Source of the DNA: Marivivens donghaensis
Lineage (GTDB): Bacteria > Pseudomonadota > Alphaproteobacteria > Rhodobacterales > Rhodobacteraceae
Direction: 5' to 3'
Length of the DNA: 64,000 bases
Assembly (NCBI RefSeq): GCF_011806565.1
Contig: NZ_JAATOP010000005.1
Span: 186,001 to 250,000, forward strand
In this document: positions 25,370 to 34,664 of the stretch, in pieces
Layout of the letters: the number at the start of each line of letters is the position of its first letter
Position numbering within the stretch: the stretch's first letter is position 1
Position numbers and translations under genes: made by a program
Notes under the pieces: model-generated
What the model saw: only the letters and a program-made list of their open reading frames with translations
Database searches by the model: none
What the model was told of the DNA's origin: nothing

Positions 25370-25916
25370 GCTCGCCGCAGCCTTTACCCTGCTGGCAGCG
25401 CCGGCATTCGCGACCGGCCTCGACGTCACTGTCGAGGGCGAGGGCGCGAACGGCACCTTCCACATCGACCTGTTCGAAGATGTGGCGCCCCAGCACGTCG
25501 AGCGCATCACCCGCCTTGCCGAAGAGGGCGCCTATGACGGCGTCGTCTTCCACCGCGTGATCGAGGGCTTCATGGCCCAGACCGGCGACGTGGAATACGG
25601 CAAGATGGGCGGCGACATGCGCCGTGCGGGCATGGGCGGTTCGGAGTATCCGGACCTTCCGGCAGAGTTCTCGGACGAACTGAGCTTTGATCGCGGCGTG
25701 GTGGGTATGGCCCGCTCGCAGGATCCGAACTCGGCCAACAGCCAGTTCTTCATCATGTTCGAACCCGGTCCGTTCCTGAACGGTCAGTACACCATCGTCG
25801 GCGGCGTGACCGAAGGCATGGAGGTCGTTGACCAGATCAAGCGCGGCATGGGCCCGAACGGCGCGGTCATCGGCCAGCCGGACATGATGAAAACCGTCAC
25901 TGTCACCGAAGAATAA
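25362..25916 (+). CDS. Exported cyclophilin-type peptidyl-prolyl isomerase
   Basis: A 184-residue paralogue of the preceding cyclophilin with a signal peptide (MLKLAAAFTLLAAPAFA, cleavage probably after AFA), so it folds proline-containing proteins in the periplasm. Core motifs match: YDGVVFHRVIEGFMAQTGD, NSANSQFFIMF, LNGQYTIVGGVTEGMEVVDQI. ATG 25362 overlaps the ppiB stop; a TTG at 25353 is less likely. A strong terminator follows at 25941. Confidence 0.92.
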   Translation: MLKLAAAFTLLAAPAFATGLDVTVEGEGANGTFHIDLFEDVAPQHVERITRLAEEGAYDGVVFHRVIEGFMAQTGDVEYGKMGGDMRRAGMGGSEYPDLPAEFSDELSFDRGVVGMARSQDPNSANSQFFIMFEPGPFLNGQYTIVGGVTEGMEVVDQIKRGMGPNGAVIGQPDMMKTVTVTEE

Positions 25917-25940
25917 GTTTTCCATCTTTGGAAAACAGAG

Positions 25941-25964
25941 CGGGGCCCATGCGGGCCCCGTTTT
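25941..25964 (+). terminator. Intrinsic terminator of the cyclophilin operon
   Basis: CGGGGCCC pairs with GGGCCCCG around a 4-base loop, followed by TTTTCGTTT. Confidence 0.88.
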
Positions 25965-25976
25965 CGTTTATGGGGC

Positions 25977-26038
25977 AGGGGCTTTGCCCCTCTGGCGCTG
26001 CGCGCCATTCACCCCAAGGTATTTTTGTCAGAATGAAG
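25977..26038 (-). repeat. Two-hairpin intergenic repeat, copy B
   Basis: Hairpin 1 (AGGGGC, loop TTT, GCCCCT) at 25977-25991; hairpin 2 (TGGCGC, loop TGC, GCGCCA) at 25993-26007; then TTCACCCCAAG and the tail TATTTTTGTCAGAATGAAG ending 2 bases from the dsbA-like stop codon. Its hairpins match copy D and its tail matches copy A, so it links the two tail types into one family. Confidence 0.82.
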
Positions 26039-26040
26039 CG

Positions 26041-26787
26041 TCAGTCGGCGCGCTGTTCTTCGACCGTTTGCTGCATCGCGGCCAACGGCATGTAGCCGCG
26101 GACCATTTCGTCTTCGACCACGAAGGTGGGGGTGCCGGAGATTTGCAGGATCTGGGCGAGTTCCATGTTGGCTTGCAGGACGGCGGTGACCTCGTTCGAG
26201 GTGGCGCGTTCGAGGATCGCGTCGCTGTCGAGGCCGAAGGTGTCTGCCAGTTGCGCGAGGCTGTCGGGCGTGATGTCGCCGCGGAATTCCATCAGCGTGT
26301 CGTGGACCAGTTTGTAGGTTTCGTCGTCATAGAGCTGGTGGGCGGCGATGGCGAAGCGGCTGGCGAGGACGGAGGCTTCGCCGAGGATCGGGAATTCCTT
26401 CACGATGAAGCGGATGTTGCCGTCGGTCTCGACGAGTTCCTCGACTTCGGGGAACGCGCGTTTGCAGTAGCCGCAGCGGTAGTCCATGAACTCGACGATG
26501 GTGATGTCGCCGTCCGGATTGCCGCCGACCCACGAGTGGCCGTCGTTATAGAGCGCGTCCATGTTGGCTTGGGCGAGGTTGCGATCCGCGACCGCTTCGG
26601 CCTGTGCCTGACGCTGTTCGAGGACGCCGTAGGCTTCGATCAGCACTTCGGGGTTTTCCAGCAGGTAGGCGCGGACTTCGGCGCCGAAGGCCTCGCGTTC
26701 GGCGTCGGTCATTTGGTCGATGTCGGTCGCTGCGGCAGAGGTGGCAAGACCGAGGCCGAGGGCGAAGGAAAGGGCGAGGCGCTTCAT
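26041..26787 (-). CDS. DsbA-family periplasmic thiol:disulfide protein
   Basis: Periplasmic thioredoxin-fold protein. The 248-residue product has a signal peptide (MKRLALSFALGLGLATSAAA), a roughly 60-residue helical N-terminal region, and a DsbA/DsbG-type domain with CGYC active site (VEFMDYRCGYCKRAFP, about residue 108) and the cis-proline loop ISGTPTFVVEDEMVRGYMP. The N-terminal helical region resembles BdbD/ScsC-like oxidoreductases. Oxidase versus isomerase cannot be decided. ATG 26787 starts the signal peptide; a 12-residue longer start is unlikely. It diverges from the aminotransferase. Confidence 0.88.
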   Translation of the reverse strand: MKRLALSFALGLGLATSAAATDIDQMTDAEREAFGAEVRAYLLENPEVLIEAYGVLEQRQAQAEAVADRNLAQANMDALYNDGHSWVGGNPDGDITIVEFMDYRCGYCKRAFPEVEELVETDGNIRFIVKEFPILGEASVLASRFAIAAHQLYDDETYKLVHDTLMEFRGDITPDSLAQLADTFGLDSDAILERATSNEVTAVLQANMELAQILQISGTPTFVVEDEMVRGYMPLAAMQQTVEEQRAD

Positions 26788-26914
26788 AGTGTCTCCGGTT
26801 TGTGTGCTGGCGAAGTTCTGCATATGTTGCCTGTGATGTCACCCCCTCGGATTGACGCAGACGCGGGGCGAGGGCAAACAGATGGCAGAGCAGAAGAACC
26901 ATAAGAGGCAGCAC

Positions 26915-28060
26915 ATGCGGACTTCAAGGCGTGGCGCCGTTGATCCCTTTATCGTGATGGACGTCATGGAGGCCGCCCGCAAGGCGGAGGTCTCGGGGCA
27001 GCATATCATCCATATGGAAGTCGGCCAGCCGGGCACCGGTGCGCCGCGCCAGGCGGTCGAGAAATTGCAGCGCGACATGGACGGCGGGCCGTTGGGGTAC
27101 ACCGTGGCGCTGGGGCTGCCGGAACTGCGCCGCCGCATCGCGCAGCACTATGGCGACTGGTACGACGTGGACATGGACCCAGAGCGGATCGTCGTCACGG
27201 CGGGCGCGTCGGGTGCGTTCCTGCTGGCGTTCACGGCGCTGTTTGACACGGGCGAGCGCGTGGGGCTGGGGGCTCCGTGCTATCCGTCCTATCGGCAGAT
27301 CCTGAAATCGTTTGATATCACGCCTGTGGATATTCCGACGACGCTAGAGGCGCGGTTCCAGCCTGTGCCGACGGATGTGGCGGCGCATGATCTGCAGGGT
27401 CTCATTGTGGCGTCGCCGGCGAACCCCACAGGCACCATGTTGCGCAAGGACGAGATGGCGGCACTGGTGGCGGCCTGTCAGGACGCGGACGCGGCGTTCA
27501 TCTCGGACGAGATCTATCACGGGCTGGACTATGGCCAGAAGGCGGTGACGGCTGCGTCTGTCACGGACGAGGCTTATGTTATCAACTCGTTCTCCAAGTA
27601 TTTCAGCATGACGGGCTGGCGTGTGGGCTGGATGGTTGTGCCAGAGGACCATGTGCGCGTGGTGGAGCGGATCGCGCAGAACCAGTTCATCTGTCCGTCC
27701 CACGCCGCCCAGCGGCTGGCGTTCCATGCGATGGATTGCACCGAAGAGCTGGACATCAACATCGCCACCTATGCCGCGAGCCGTCAGCTGCTGATCGACG
27801 GGCTGCCGAAGATTGGCCTCGGTAAATTCGCGCCGCCCGAGGGGGCGTTTTATTTCTATATCGACGTGTCCGAATACACCGATGACAGCCTCGCCTTTGC
27901 TGGGCAGATCCTTGAGGAAGCGGGCGTTGCGGTGACGCCGGGGCTCGATTTTGACACGGTTGAGGGGAAGCACTGGCTGCGTCTGTCCTATGCGCGCTCA
28001 ACCGAAGACATTGCGGAGGGCCTGCGCCGATTGGGCACCTTCATGGAGGCGCGCCGATGA
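26915..28060 (+). CDS. PLP-dependent class I/II aminotransferase
   Basis: A 381-residue fold-type I aminotransferase. It contains VGQPGTGAPRQAVEKL, the substrate loop GPLGYTVALGLPELRRRIA, ASPANPTGTM, and the PLP lysine in NSFSKYFSMTGWRVGW (about residue 230). Substrate is unknown; close relatives are annotated as aspartate/tyrosine/aromatic aminotransferases. ATG 26915 has AGAGG eight bases upstream; starts at 26852 or 26882 are possible. It overlaps amiC by 4 bases. Confidence 0.88.
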   Translation: MRTSRRGAVDPFIVMDVMEAARKAEVSGQHIIHMEVGQPGTGAPRQAVEKLQRDMDGGPLGYTVALGLPELRRRIAQHYGDWYDVDMDPERIVVTAGASGAFLLAFTALFDTGERVGLGAPCYPSYRQILKSFDITPVDIPTTLEARFQPVPTDVAAHDLQGLIVASPANPTGTMLRKDEMAALVAACQDADAAFISDEIYHGLDYGQKAVTAASVTDEAYVINSFSKYFSMTGWRVGWMVVPEDHVRVVERIAQNQFICPSHAAQRLAFHAMDCTEELDINIATYAASRQLLIDGLPKIGLGKFAPPEGAFYFYIDVSEYTDDSLAFAGQILEEAGVAVTPGLDFDTVEGKHWLRLSYARSTEDIAEGLRRLGTFMEARR

Positions 28061-29277
28061 TCCGCCGTTTGATGGGAGCCGCGCTGGCTTGCGTGCTGGC
28101 GGGGCAGGTGGCCGCGCAGGATTTCACCGGCCTTGCGCGGGTGGATATGAACGGAAGCGCGGTCACGGACCTGCGCTTTGGCGTCGAGGTTGATCTGGAA
28201 CTGTCGCAGCCCGTGCCGTGGCGCGTGTTCACGCTGGGTGATCCGATGCGGCTGGTGATCGATTTCCGCGAGATCGACTGGCGGGGCGTGACCCAAGAGG
28301 GCCTTCAGAAATCGACGCGTGTGACGGACCTGCGGTTCGGATCGCTGCGCCCCGGTTGGTCGCGGATGATCCTCGACCTCAAGGAGCCGCTGGCGATCGA
28401 CACGGCGGGCATGGCGGTTGATCCTGTGACCAATGCGGCGGATCTGACGATCCGTCTGGCGCCGACGACCGAGGCCGAATTCAAGGCGAGCGCCGGTGCG
28501 CCGCCCGATCCGGGTTGGGACATGATGGCGGGTGTGGACCTCAAGGCCGAACTGCCGGTGATCGACGACGGGCTGCTGACAGTGGCCATCGACCCCGGTC
28601 ACGGCGGTATTGATCCCGGAGCCGAGCGCGGCGGTCTGCAAGAGGCCAACGTCATGCTGCGTCTGGGCCGCGAGGTGGCGGAGACGATCAACCGTCAGGC
28701 AGGCATGAAGGCCGTGCTGACCCGCAACGAGGATGTGTTCGTGCCGCTCGAAGAGCGGATGACCATCGCGCGGGCGGCGGGGGCGGATGTGTTCATTTCG
28801 CTCCACGCGGATGCGCTGGAAGGGGACGATGTGACCTCGGGCGCGTCGATCTACACGCTGTCGGACGATGCCGAGAGCGAAGCCTCGCAGCGCATGGCCG
28901 AACGTCATGACCGGAGCGATCTGGTCACGGGCCTCGACCTCAGCGGGCATGATGACACGATTGCGACGGTGCTGATGGACATGGCGCGGGTCGAAACCGC
29001 GCCGAAAACCGAGGCGCTGGCCGACACGCTGATCCGGTCGCTGGGGAACACCGGCGCGTCCGTCAATTCGCGTCCGCACCGCAAAGCCTATCTGGCGGTG
29101 CTCAATGCCGCCGATTTCCCGTCGGTGCTGATCGAGGTCGGTTTCCTGTCGAACGAAGGCGACCGCAACACGCTGGAAACGCCAGAAGGCCGCGCGCGGA
29201 TTGTGGCGGGGATTGTGCTGGGGCTCCAGCGATGGGCGGACGCCGAAGAGGCGCGTGCGCCCCTTATGCGCCAGTAA
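28057..29277 (+). CDS. amiC: N-acetylmuramoyl-L-alanine amidase (AmiC-like)
   Basis: Periplasmic zinc amidase that removes peptide stems from peptidoglycan, needed for daughter-cell separation. The 406-residue protein has a signal peptide (1-21), an N-terminal AMIN domain that targets the septum (about 25-140, with LVIDFREIDW) and an Amidase_3 domain starting VAIDPGHGGIDPGAERGGLQE, with zinc ligands in DPGHGG, the following glutamate and FISLHADA. The end has VLIEVGFLSNEGD with the catalytic glutamate. It overlaps the aminotransferase by 4 bases and the methyltransferase tail-to-tail by 14. Confidence 0.93.
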   Translation: MIRRLMGAALACVLAGQVAAQDFTGLARVDMNGSAVTDLRFGVEVDLELSQPVPWRVFTLGDPMRLVIDFREIDWRGVTQEGLQKSTRVTDLRFGSLRPGWSRMILDLKEPLAIDTAGMAVDPVTNAADLTIRLAPTTEAEFKASAGAPPDPGWDMMAGVDLKAELPVIDDGLLTVAIDPGHGGIDPGAERGGLQEANVMLRLGREVAETINRQAGMKAVLTRNEDVFVPLEERMTIARAAGADVFISLHADALEGDDVTSGASIYTLSDDAESEASQRMAERHDRSDLVTGLDLSGHDDTIATVLMDMARVETAPKTEALADTLIRSLGNTGASVNSRPHRKAYLAVLNAADFPSVLIEVGFLSNEGDRNTLETPEGRARIVAGIVLGLQRWADAEEARAPLMRQ

Positions 29278-29878
29278 ACTTGGCGAGCCAGACCGAGTGA
29301 CCCCCGCAGTCGGGGTCCTCGGGAACGAACATCAGTTCCTCGAACCCGTGGCGCGTCAGCAGATCGCGGTACGCCTCGGGCGAGAGGGACGCGTGATAGA
29401 CGGCCTCTCCGACGACTTCGCCCATCTCTACGCCCTCATCGGGGCCGCTGGTGAACATCAGGATGGTGTCGGGGGCGGCGTGCTGCGCGAAGACGGCGAA
29501 CATCTGCCGCTGGTCGGCGGGCGAGAGGTGGAAAAAACTGTCCCACGCCAGAATGGCGCTGAACGTGCGGCCAAGGTCGAGGCCACGCATGTCAGCGGTG
29601 TGCACCGTGGCCGTCGGCAGGTTCTGCGCGAAAAGGTCGGTCATCCGCGGCGCACCGTCGACGCCGGTGATGTGCGCGCCTCTGTCCGCGAGATAGGTCG
29701 CAATGGGACGGCCCGACCCGCAGCCGAGGTCCAGCACCGTGCGTTTGCCTTTGTTCCGAGGGGCAGCGGCCAGCATCCGGTCCAGCCACGCGCGTTCGGT
29801 CAGGCGGCGGTCACGGTAGCGATCCCAGTCGCCTGCGATACGGTCGTAGACCGCAAGAGTAGTTTCAGGAGTGCTCAT
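29264..29878 (-). CDS. SAM-dependent methyltransferase, class I
   Basis: A 204-residue Rossmann-fold methyltransferase. The SAM-binding motif is VLDLGCGSGRPIATYLADRG (about 50-69), followed by ITGVDGAPRMTDLFAQNLP and an acidic post-motif WDSFFHLSPADQRQMF. Substrate is unknown; the shape fits small-molecule methyltransferases. ATG 29878 gives a typical start (MSTPETTLAVYDRIAGDW); an upstream ATG adds 10 residues. Its 3' end overlaps amiC. Confidence 0.82.
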   Translation of the reverse strand: MSTPETTLAVYDRIAGDWDRYRDRRLTERAWLDRMLAAAPRNKGKRTVLDLGCGSGRPIATYLADRGAHITGVDGAPRMTDLFAQNLPTATVHTADMRGLDLGRTFSAILAWDSFFHLSPADQRQMFAVFAQHAAPDTILMFTSGPDEGVEMGEVVGEAVYHASLSPEAYRDLLTRHGFEELMFVPEDPDCGGHSVWLAKFTGA

Positions 29879-29972
29879 CGTTCCCGCGGCAATAGTTGTT
29901 CGGGCCAACAGATAGCCCGACAGTCGCCCAAGGCGAAAGACGGTTAATTACCACAAATTGACCGAAGGCGTT

Positions 29973-30001
29973 TTGACCAGCGGATTTTTGCACCATATAA
30001 G
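29973..30001 (+). promoter_or_regulatory. Sigma-70-type promoter for mrcA
   Basis: -35 TTGACC (29973-29978), 17-base spacer, -10 TATAAG (29996-30001), 31 bases before the GTG start of mrcA. It is the best consensus match noted in the window. Confidence 0.7.
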
Positions 30002-30031
30002 CAGGCGACGAGCCAACGGGGGTCCATACAC

Positions 30032-32548
30032 GTGCTTCGCTTTATCATGTCATTCTTCGGCGCCATTTTCACCATGGCGACGCTTGGCATTATCATGTGC
30101 GCGCTGGGCCTCGGCGCAGTTTTTACGTTCTACGGCAGGGACTTGCCGAGCTATCAGACGCTCTCGCAGTACACGCCGAAAACCATCTCGCGGGTTTATA
30201 ACGGCGAGGGCCGGATCATCGACGAATTCGCCGCAGAGCGCCGTCTGTTCGTACCTGCCGAAGAAATTCCCGACATCGTGAAGTACGCCTTCGTTTCGGC
30301 GGAAGACCAGAATTTCTACACCCACCCCGGTTATGACATCCGCGGCATCGTTGCCGCCGCCGTCGAGGCGGTGCAATCGCGCGGTTCGGACATTCGCGGT
30401 GCGTCGACCATCACCCAGCAGGTGATGAAGAACTTCCTTCTGTCCTCCGACCGGACTGCCGAACGTAAGATCAAGGAACTGATCCTGTCGGTGCGCATCG
30501 AGCGCGTGATGTCGAAGGACCAGATCATCGAGCTTTATCTGAACGAGATTTTCCTCGGTCAGAACTCCTACGGTGTGGCCGCTGCCGCGCAATCCTATTT
30601 CAACAAGCCGCTTAGCGATCTGACGCCGGGCGAGGCTGCGTATCTGGCCGCGCTCGCACAGCGCCCCGGTAACCTGCACCCCGTTCGCCAGTACGACGAT
30701 GCGGTTGACCGCCGGAACTACGTTCTGCGCCGCATGGCCATCGACGGTTATATCTCGCAGGAGGTTTCGCAGTCCGAGCGTGAGGCGCCGCTGCGCACCG
30801 TGCAGTCGGGCGACTATGACAGCTTCCGTTCGACCCTGCCGCCGCGCGGCTACTTCACCGACGAAATCCGCCGTCAGCTGTCGCGCAACTTCGGTGAGGA
30901 CGAGTTCTTCTCGGGCGGTCTGTCGATCCGTGCAACCGTCGACCCCGAGCTTCAGACCGAGGCCGAACTGTCGCTCCAGCAGGCGCTGGAAGAATATGAC
31001 CGTGCGCGCGGCGATTGGCGCGGTACGGGCAGGACCATTGCCGCCGAAGCACTGGCGAACGAGGCCGACTGGCGGTCCGCGCTGGCAAGCCTTGATGTGC
31101 CGCGTGACGTCGCGCTTGGCGGTCGGTGGTATCCCGCCGTTGTCCGCGCCGTCGAGGAAAACCAGCTCGTGATCGGTGTCGAGGACGTGCAGGAGACCGA
31201 GGCAGAGCCGCAGGTCGTGCCGCGTGATGACATCCAGTGGATGTCGGGCGATTTCTTTGAAAACTTTGCCGAAGGCGACGTGGTGCTGGTGCGCCGCATG
31301 ACCTCGGACAGCGACGGATCGTTCATCCGCTGGACGCTGCGCCAAGTGCCGCAGGTCGAAGGCGCGTTCATGGCGATGGACGTCGATACGGGCCGTGTTC
31401 TGGCGATGCAGGGCGGCTTCTCGTACCAGTCGTCGGAACTGAACCGCGCCACGCAGGCAGAGCGCCAGCCGGGTTCGGCATTCAAGCCGTTCGTCTACGC
31501 CGCCGCGCTGGATTCGGGCTACACGCCTGCAACCATCGTCGTCGACGCTCCCATCGAGATTGACACGCCGCAAGGCCTCTGGCGTCCGCAGAATGCGTCG
31601 AACCAGTACTACGGCCCGACGCCGTTGCGGACCGGTATCGAACAGTCGCGTAACCTGATGACCATCCGTCTGGCGCAGGAAGTCGGCATGGATACCGTCA
31701 AGGAATATGCCGAGCGTTTCGGCGTCTATGACAACATGGGTCCTTACCTGTCGGCCTCGCTGGGTGCCGAGGAAACCACGCTTTATAAGCTGGTCGGTGC
31801 CTACGCCATGTTCGCCAACGGCGGCGAGCGCGTGGAGCCGACCCTCGTTGACCGTGTGCAGGACCGCTACGGCGATACCGTCTACCGTCACGAGAGCCGC
31901 ACCTGCGTCGACTGTAGCATCCCGCAGCTTCCCGCAGGGGAGGCGCCGCAGATCGACTCCAACCGTGACCGCATCATGAACGCTGTGACCGCGTACCAGT
32001 TGACCTCGATGCTTCAGGGCGTTGTGCAGCGCGGTACCGCATCGCGCACCGTCAACCTGCCGGTTCCGACCGCAGGTAAGACGGGTACCACCAACGACTC
32101 CAAGGACGTTTGGTTCGTCGGCTTCACCTCGAACATCGTGGCGGGCTGCTACATCGGTTACGACACCCCGCGTTCGCTGATCGGCGGCTCGGGCGGCGGC
32201 TTCTGTGGCCCTGTGTTCCAGCGCTTCATGGAGAAAGCCATCGTGACCTACGGCGGCGGCCCGTTCGAGGTGCCGGACGAGTGTAACTTCATCAACATCG
32301 ACCGCTTCACCGGCGGCCGCCTGTCGGACGGCGCATCGGGCGACAACGTGGTGCGCGAATGTTTCCGCGGCGGCGAAGAGCCCCTGTTCGGCATCCAGTT
32401 CGACGGCGGCTTTGCGATGTCGGCCGACCTGCCGCTGGTGGACGAAGTTCCCCAGACCACCCGTCAGGTGCGCAGCTCGGACGGCAGCACCGCGACCGTG
32501 GGCCCGAACGCGTCCTTCGGCACCCTGTCGTCGGGCGGTCTGTACTGA
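30032..32548 (+). CDS. mrcA: Penicillin-binding protein 1A
   Basis: Bifunctional peptidoglycan synthase: GT51 glycosyltransferase plus transpeptidase. The 838-residue protein has one N-terminal membrane helix (about 6-29), the GT51 domain with VSAEDQNFYTHPG and GASTITQQVMKNFLL, an OB-like domain (about 320-450), and the transpeptidase domain with SXXK in RQPGSAFKPFVYA, SXN in EQSRNLMTI and KTG in AGKTGTTND. The start is GTG at 30032 (ACGGGGG upstream), supported by a good promoter. Length fits the PBP1A family. Confidence 0.95.
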   Translation: MLRFIMSFFGAIFTMATLGIIMCALGLGAVFTFYGRDLPSYQTLSQYTPKTISRVYNGEGRIIDEFAAERRLFVPAEEIPDIVKYAFVSAEDQNFYTHPGYDIRGIVAAAVEAVQSRGSDIRGASTITQQVMKNFLLSSDRTAERKIKELILSVRIERVMSKDQIIELYLNEIFLGQNSYGVAAAAQSYFNKPLSDLTPGEAAYLAALAQRPGNLHPVRQYDDAVDRRNYVLRRMAIDGYISQEVSQSEREAPLRTVQSGDYDSFRSTLPPRGYFTDEIRRQLSRNFGEDEFFSGGLSIRATVDPELQTEAELSLQQALEEYDRARGDWRGTGRTIAAEALANEADWRSALASLDVPRDVALGGRWYPAVVRAVEENQLVIGVEDVQETEAEPQVVPRDDIQWMSGDFFENFAEGDVVLVRRMTSDSDGSFIRWTLRQVPQVEGAFMAMDVDTGRVLAMQGGFSYQSSELNRATQAERQPGSAFKPFVYAAALDSGYTPATIVVDAPIEIDTPQGLWRPQNASNQYYGPTPLRTGIEQSRNLMTIRLAQEVGMDTVKEYAERFGVYDNMGPYLSASLGAEETTLYKLVGAYAMFANGGERVEPTLVDRVQDRYGDTVYRHESRTCVDCSIPQLPAGEAPQIDSNRDRIMNAVTAYQLTSMLQGVVQRGTASRTVNLPVPTAGKTGTTNDSKDVWFVGFTSNIVAGCYIGYDTPRSLIGGSGGGFCGPVFQRFMEKAIVTYGGGPFEVPDECNFINIDRFTGGRLSDGASGDNVVRECFRGGEEPLFGIQFDGGFAMSADLPLVDEVPQTTRQVRSSDGSTATVGPNASFGTLSSGGLY

Positions 32549-32596
32549 TCGCCTTGCCCGCAGGCCGAATGAACGCTAAGACGCGTTGATCATAAA

Positions 32597-32617
32597 GGGG
32601 CCGTTCCGCACGGCCCC
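32597..32617 (+). other. Hairpin between mrcA and prfB
   Basis: GGGGCCGT pairs with ACGGCCCC around a TCCGC loop, followed by CATTCCC rather than Ts. It may weakly terminate the mrcA message or lie in a shared transcript. Confidence 0.5.
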
Positions 32618-32644
32618 CATTCCCAGACTGACAAGAGTAGAACA

Positions 32645-33772
32645 ATGCGCGCCGAAACGCAGAACATCGTGAACGCCATCGAAAAGTCACTCGCCCTGCT
32701 GGCGCAGCGGATGGACTGGGAAACTGCGGCCTACCGGCTCGAAGAATTCAACGCCCGCGTCGAAGACCCGACCCTCTGGGACGATCCCGATGCAGCACAG
32801 AAACTCATGCGCGAGCGCCAGATGCTCGTCGATGCCATGGATAACTACAAAGGCATCAAGCAGGAGATGGACGACAACATCGAGCTCATCGAACTGGGCG
32901 AGATGGAAGACGACGCCGAAGTCGTCAAGGATGCCGAAAACGCGCTGAAGGCGCTGAAGGAAACCGCTGCCCAGAAAGAGCTCGAAGCGCTTCTGGACGG
33001 CGAGGCCGACGGCAACGATACATTCCTCGAAGTCCACTCGGGCGCTGGCGGTACGGAGTCCTGTGACTGGGCGTCGATCCTTGCCCGCATGTACGTCCGC
33101 TGGGCGGAAAAGAAGGGCTACAAGGTCGAGATGCAGTCCGAAACACCGGGCGAAGAAGCAGGCATCAAGTCCGTCACCTACAAGATCAGCGGCCCGAATG
33201 CTTACGGCTGGCTCAAGTCGGAGTCGGGCGTTCACCGTCTGGTGCGTATTTCGCCCTACGACTCGGCGGCGCGCCGTCACACTTCGTTCAGCTCGGTTTG
33301 GGTCTATCCGGTCGTCGACGACAACATCGAGATCGACGTTCAGGCCAACGACATCCGCATCGACACCTACCGTTCGTCCGGTGCGGGCGGTCAGCACGTT
33401 AACACCACCGACTCGGCGGTGCGTATCACGCACATCCCGACCGGCATCGTGGTGACCTCTTCGGAGAAATCGCAGCACCAGAACCGTGATATCGCGATGA
33501 AGGCCCTGAAATCGCGCCTCTACCAGATGGAGCTCGACCGCCGGAACGCCGACATCAACGCCGCACACGAAGCCAAAGGCGACGCAGGCTGGGGCAACCA
33601 GATCCGCTCGTACGTGCTTCAGCCGTACCAGATGGTCAAAGACCTGCGTACCAGCTTTGAAACCTCGGATACCCAAGGCGTGCTGGACGGCGATCTGGAC
33701 GGCCTGATGGGCGCGACCCTGTCGATGGGCGTGGCGGGCATGTCCCGCGCGGACGCCAACGCCGAAGACTGA
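32645..33772 (+). CDS. prfB: Peptide chain release factor 2
   Basis: Class I release factor reading UGA and UAA. The 375-residue protein has the GGQ motif that triggers peptide release (SSGAGGQHVNTTDSAVR, residues 248-250). The tripeptide anticodon region reads SPY (residues 203-205) where E. coli has SPF. The reading frame is continuous: the programmed +1 frameshift with early UGA found in many prfB genes is absent. ATG 32645 follows AAGAG. Confidence 0.95.
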   Translation: MRAETQNIVNAIEKSLALLAQRMDWETAAYRLEEFNARVEDPTLWDDPDAAQKLMRERQMLVDAMDNYKGIKQEMDDNIELIELGEMEDDAEVVKDAENALKALKETAAQKELEALLDGEADGNDTFLEVHSGAGGTESCDWASILARMYVRWAEKKGYKVEMQSETPGEEAGIKSVTYKISGPNAYGWLKSESGVHRLVRISPYDSAARRHTSFSSVWVYPVVDDNIEIDVQANDIRIDTYRSSGAGGQHVNTTDSAVRITHIPTGIVVTSSEKSQHQNRDIAMKALKSRLYQMELDRRNADINAAHEAKGDAGWGNQIRSYVLQPYQMVKDLRTSFETSDTQGVLDGDLDGLMGATLSMGVAGMSRADANAED

Positions 33773-33873
33773 TGCGCGCGGCGTTGGCGCGCCGCTTTCC
33801 CAAACGCACATCGCAAATACATTTTTGCGCCGCTGCCTTTCCCGCTTAGCCTGAGGGGGAGGGAGAGCCGTTT

Positions 33874-34656
33874 ATGACGAAGTTGGTCGACACGCCGCCG
33901 GCGTCACAGTTGCCATTGGTCGGCACCGTCACGGTGAACGACATTTTCGCGTCGCTCAGGGCAGGGATCCATGATTTCCGCCGCGCGCCGCAGTTCGGGC
34001 TGTTCTTCTCTGCTGTCTATGTGGTGATCGGGTTCGCGATGGTGATGCTCGGCGCGGGGCATGTGAGCTGGGTGCTCGCGACCTCGCTTGGGTTCCCGCT
34101 AGCGGCACCGTTCGCGGCTGTCGGTCTCTATGAGGTGTCCCGCAGGCTGGAGAGCGGGCAGCCGCTAGCGTGGCCGGAGGTGCTCGGCGTTGTCTGGCAG
34201 GAACGCACCCGCCAGATCCCGTGGATGGGCGCGATCATCGTGATCTACTTCCTGTTCTGGACGTTCCTCGCCCACATGCTGTTCGCGCTGACGATGGGCC
34301 TGTCGGTGGTGCGCAACATCTCCAGCAGCTACGAGATGTTCTTCACGTCCACCGGCCTGACGATGATCGCGGTGGAACTGGCGGTCGGCGCGGTGCTGGC
34401 GTTTCTGCTGTTTTCGATGACGGTGGTGAGCCTGCCGCTGCTGTTGGAAAAAGAGGTCGATTTCGTCTCCGCCATGCTGCTGTCGATCAAGGTCGTGGCC
34501 TCAAACCTCGCGGTGATGCTGATCTGGGCGGCGATCATCGCGGTGCTGTCACTCATCGCCCTCGCGCCCGCGTTCCTCGGGCTGATGGTGGTACTGCCCG
34601 TGCTGGGTCACGCGACTTGGCATCTGTACCGGCGGGCGCTGTACGATCCTGTGTGA
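33874..34656 (+). CDS. DUF2189 integral membrane protein
   Basis: A 260-residue polytopic inner-membrane protein of the DUF2189 family, common in Alphaproteobacteria. After a polar N-terminus with VNDIFASLRAGIHDFRRAPQFG there are about six hydrophobic segments (near 47-67, 70-90, 118-142, 165-190, 205-230, 235-255). No catalytic motif is visible and the function is unknown. An intrinsic terminator follows 9 bases after the stop. Confidence 0.82.
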   Translation: MTKLVDTPPASQLPLVGTVTVNDIFASLRAGIHDFRRAPQFGLFFSAVYVVIGFAMVMLGAGHVSWVLATSLGFPLAAPFAAVGLYEVSRRLESGQPLAWPEVLGVVWQERTRQIPWMGAIIVIYFLFWTFLAHMLFALTMGLSVVRNISSSYEMFFTSTGLTMIAVELAVGAVLAFLLFSMTVVSLPLLLEKEVDFVSAMLLSIKVVASNLAVMLIWAAIIAVLSLIALAPAFLGLMVVLPVLGHATWHLYRRALYDPV

Positions 34657-34664
34657 GCAACAAA

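Noticed and set aside
32645-32760. Programmed frameshift in prfB
   Set aside because: No early in-frame UGA or slippery CTT site; the frame is continuous from a good start.
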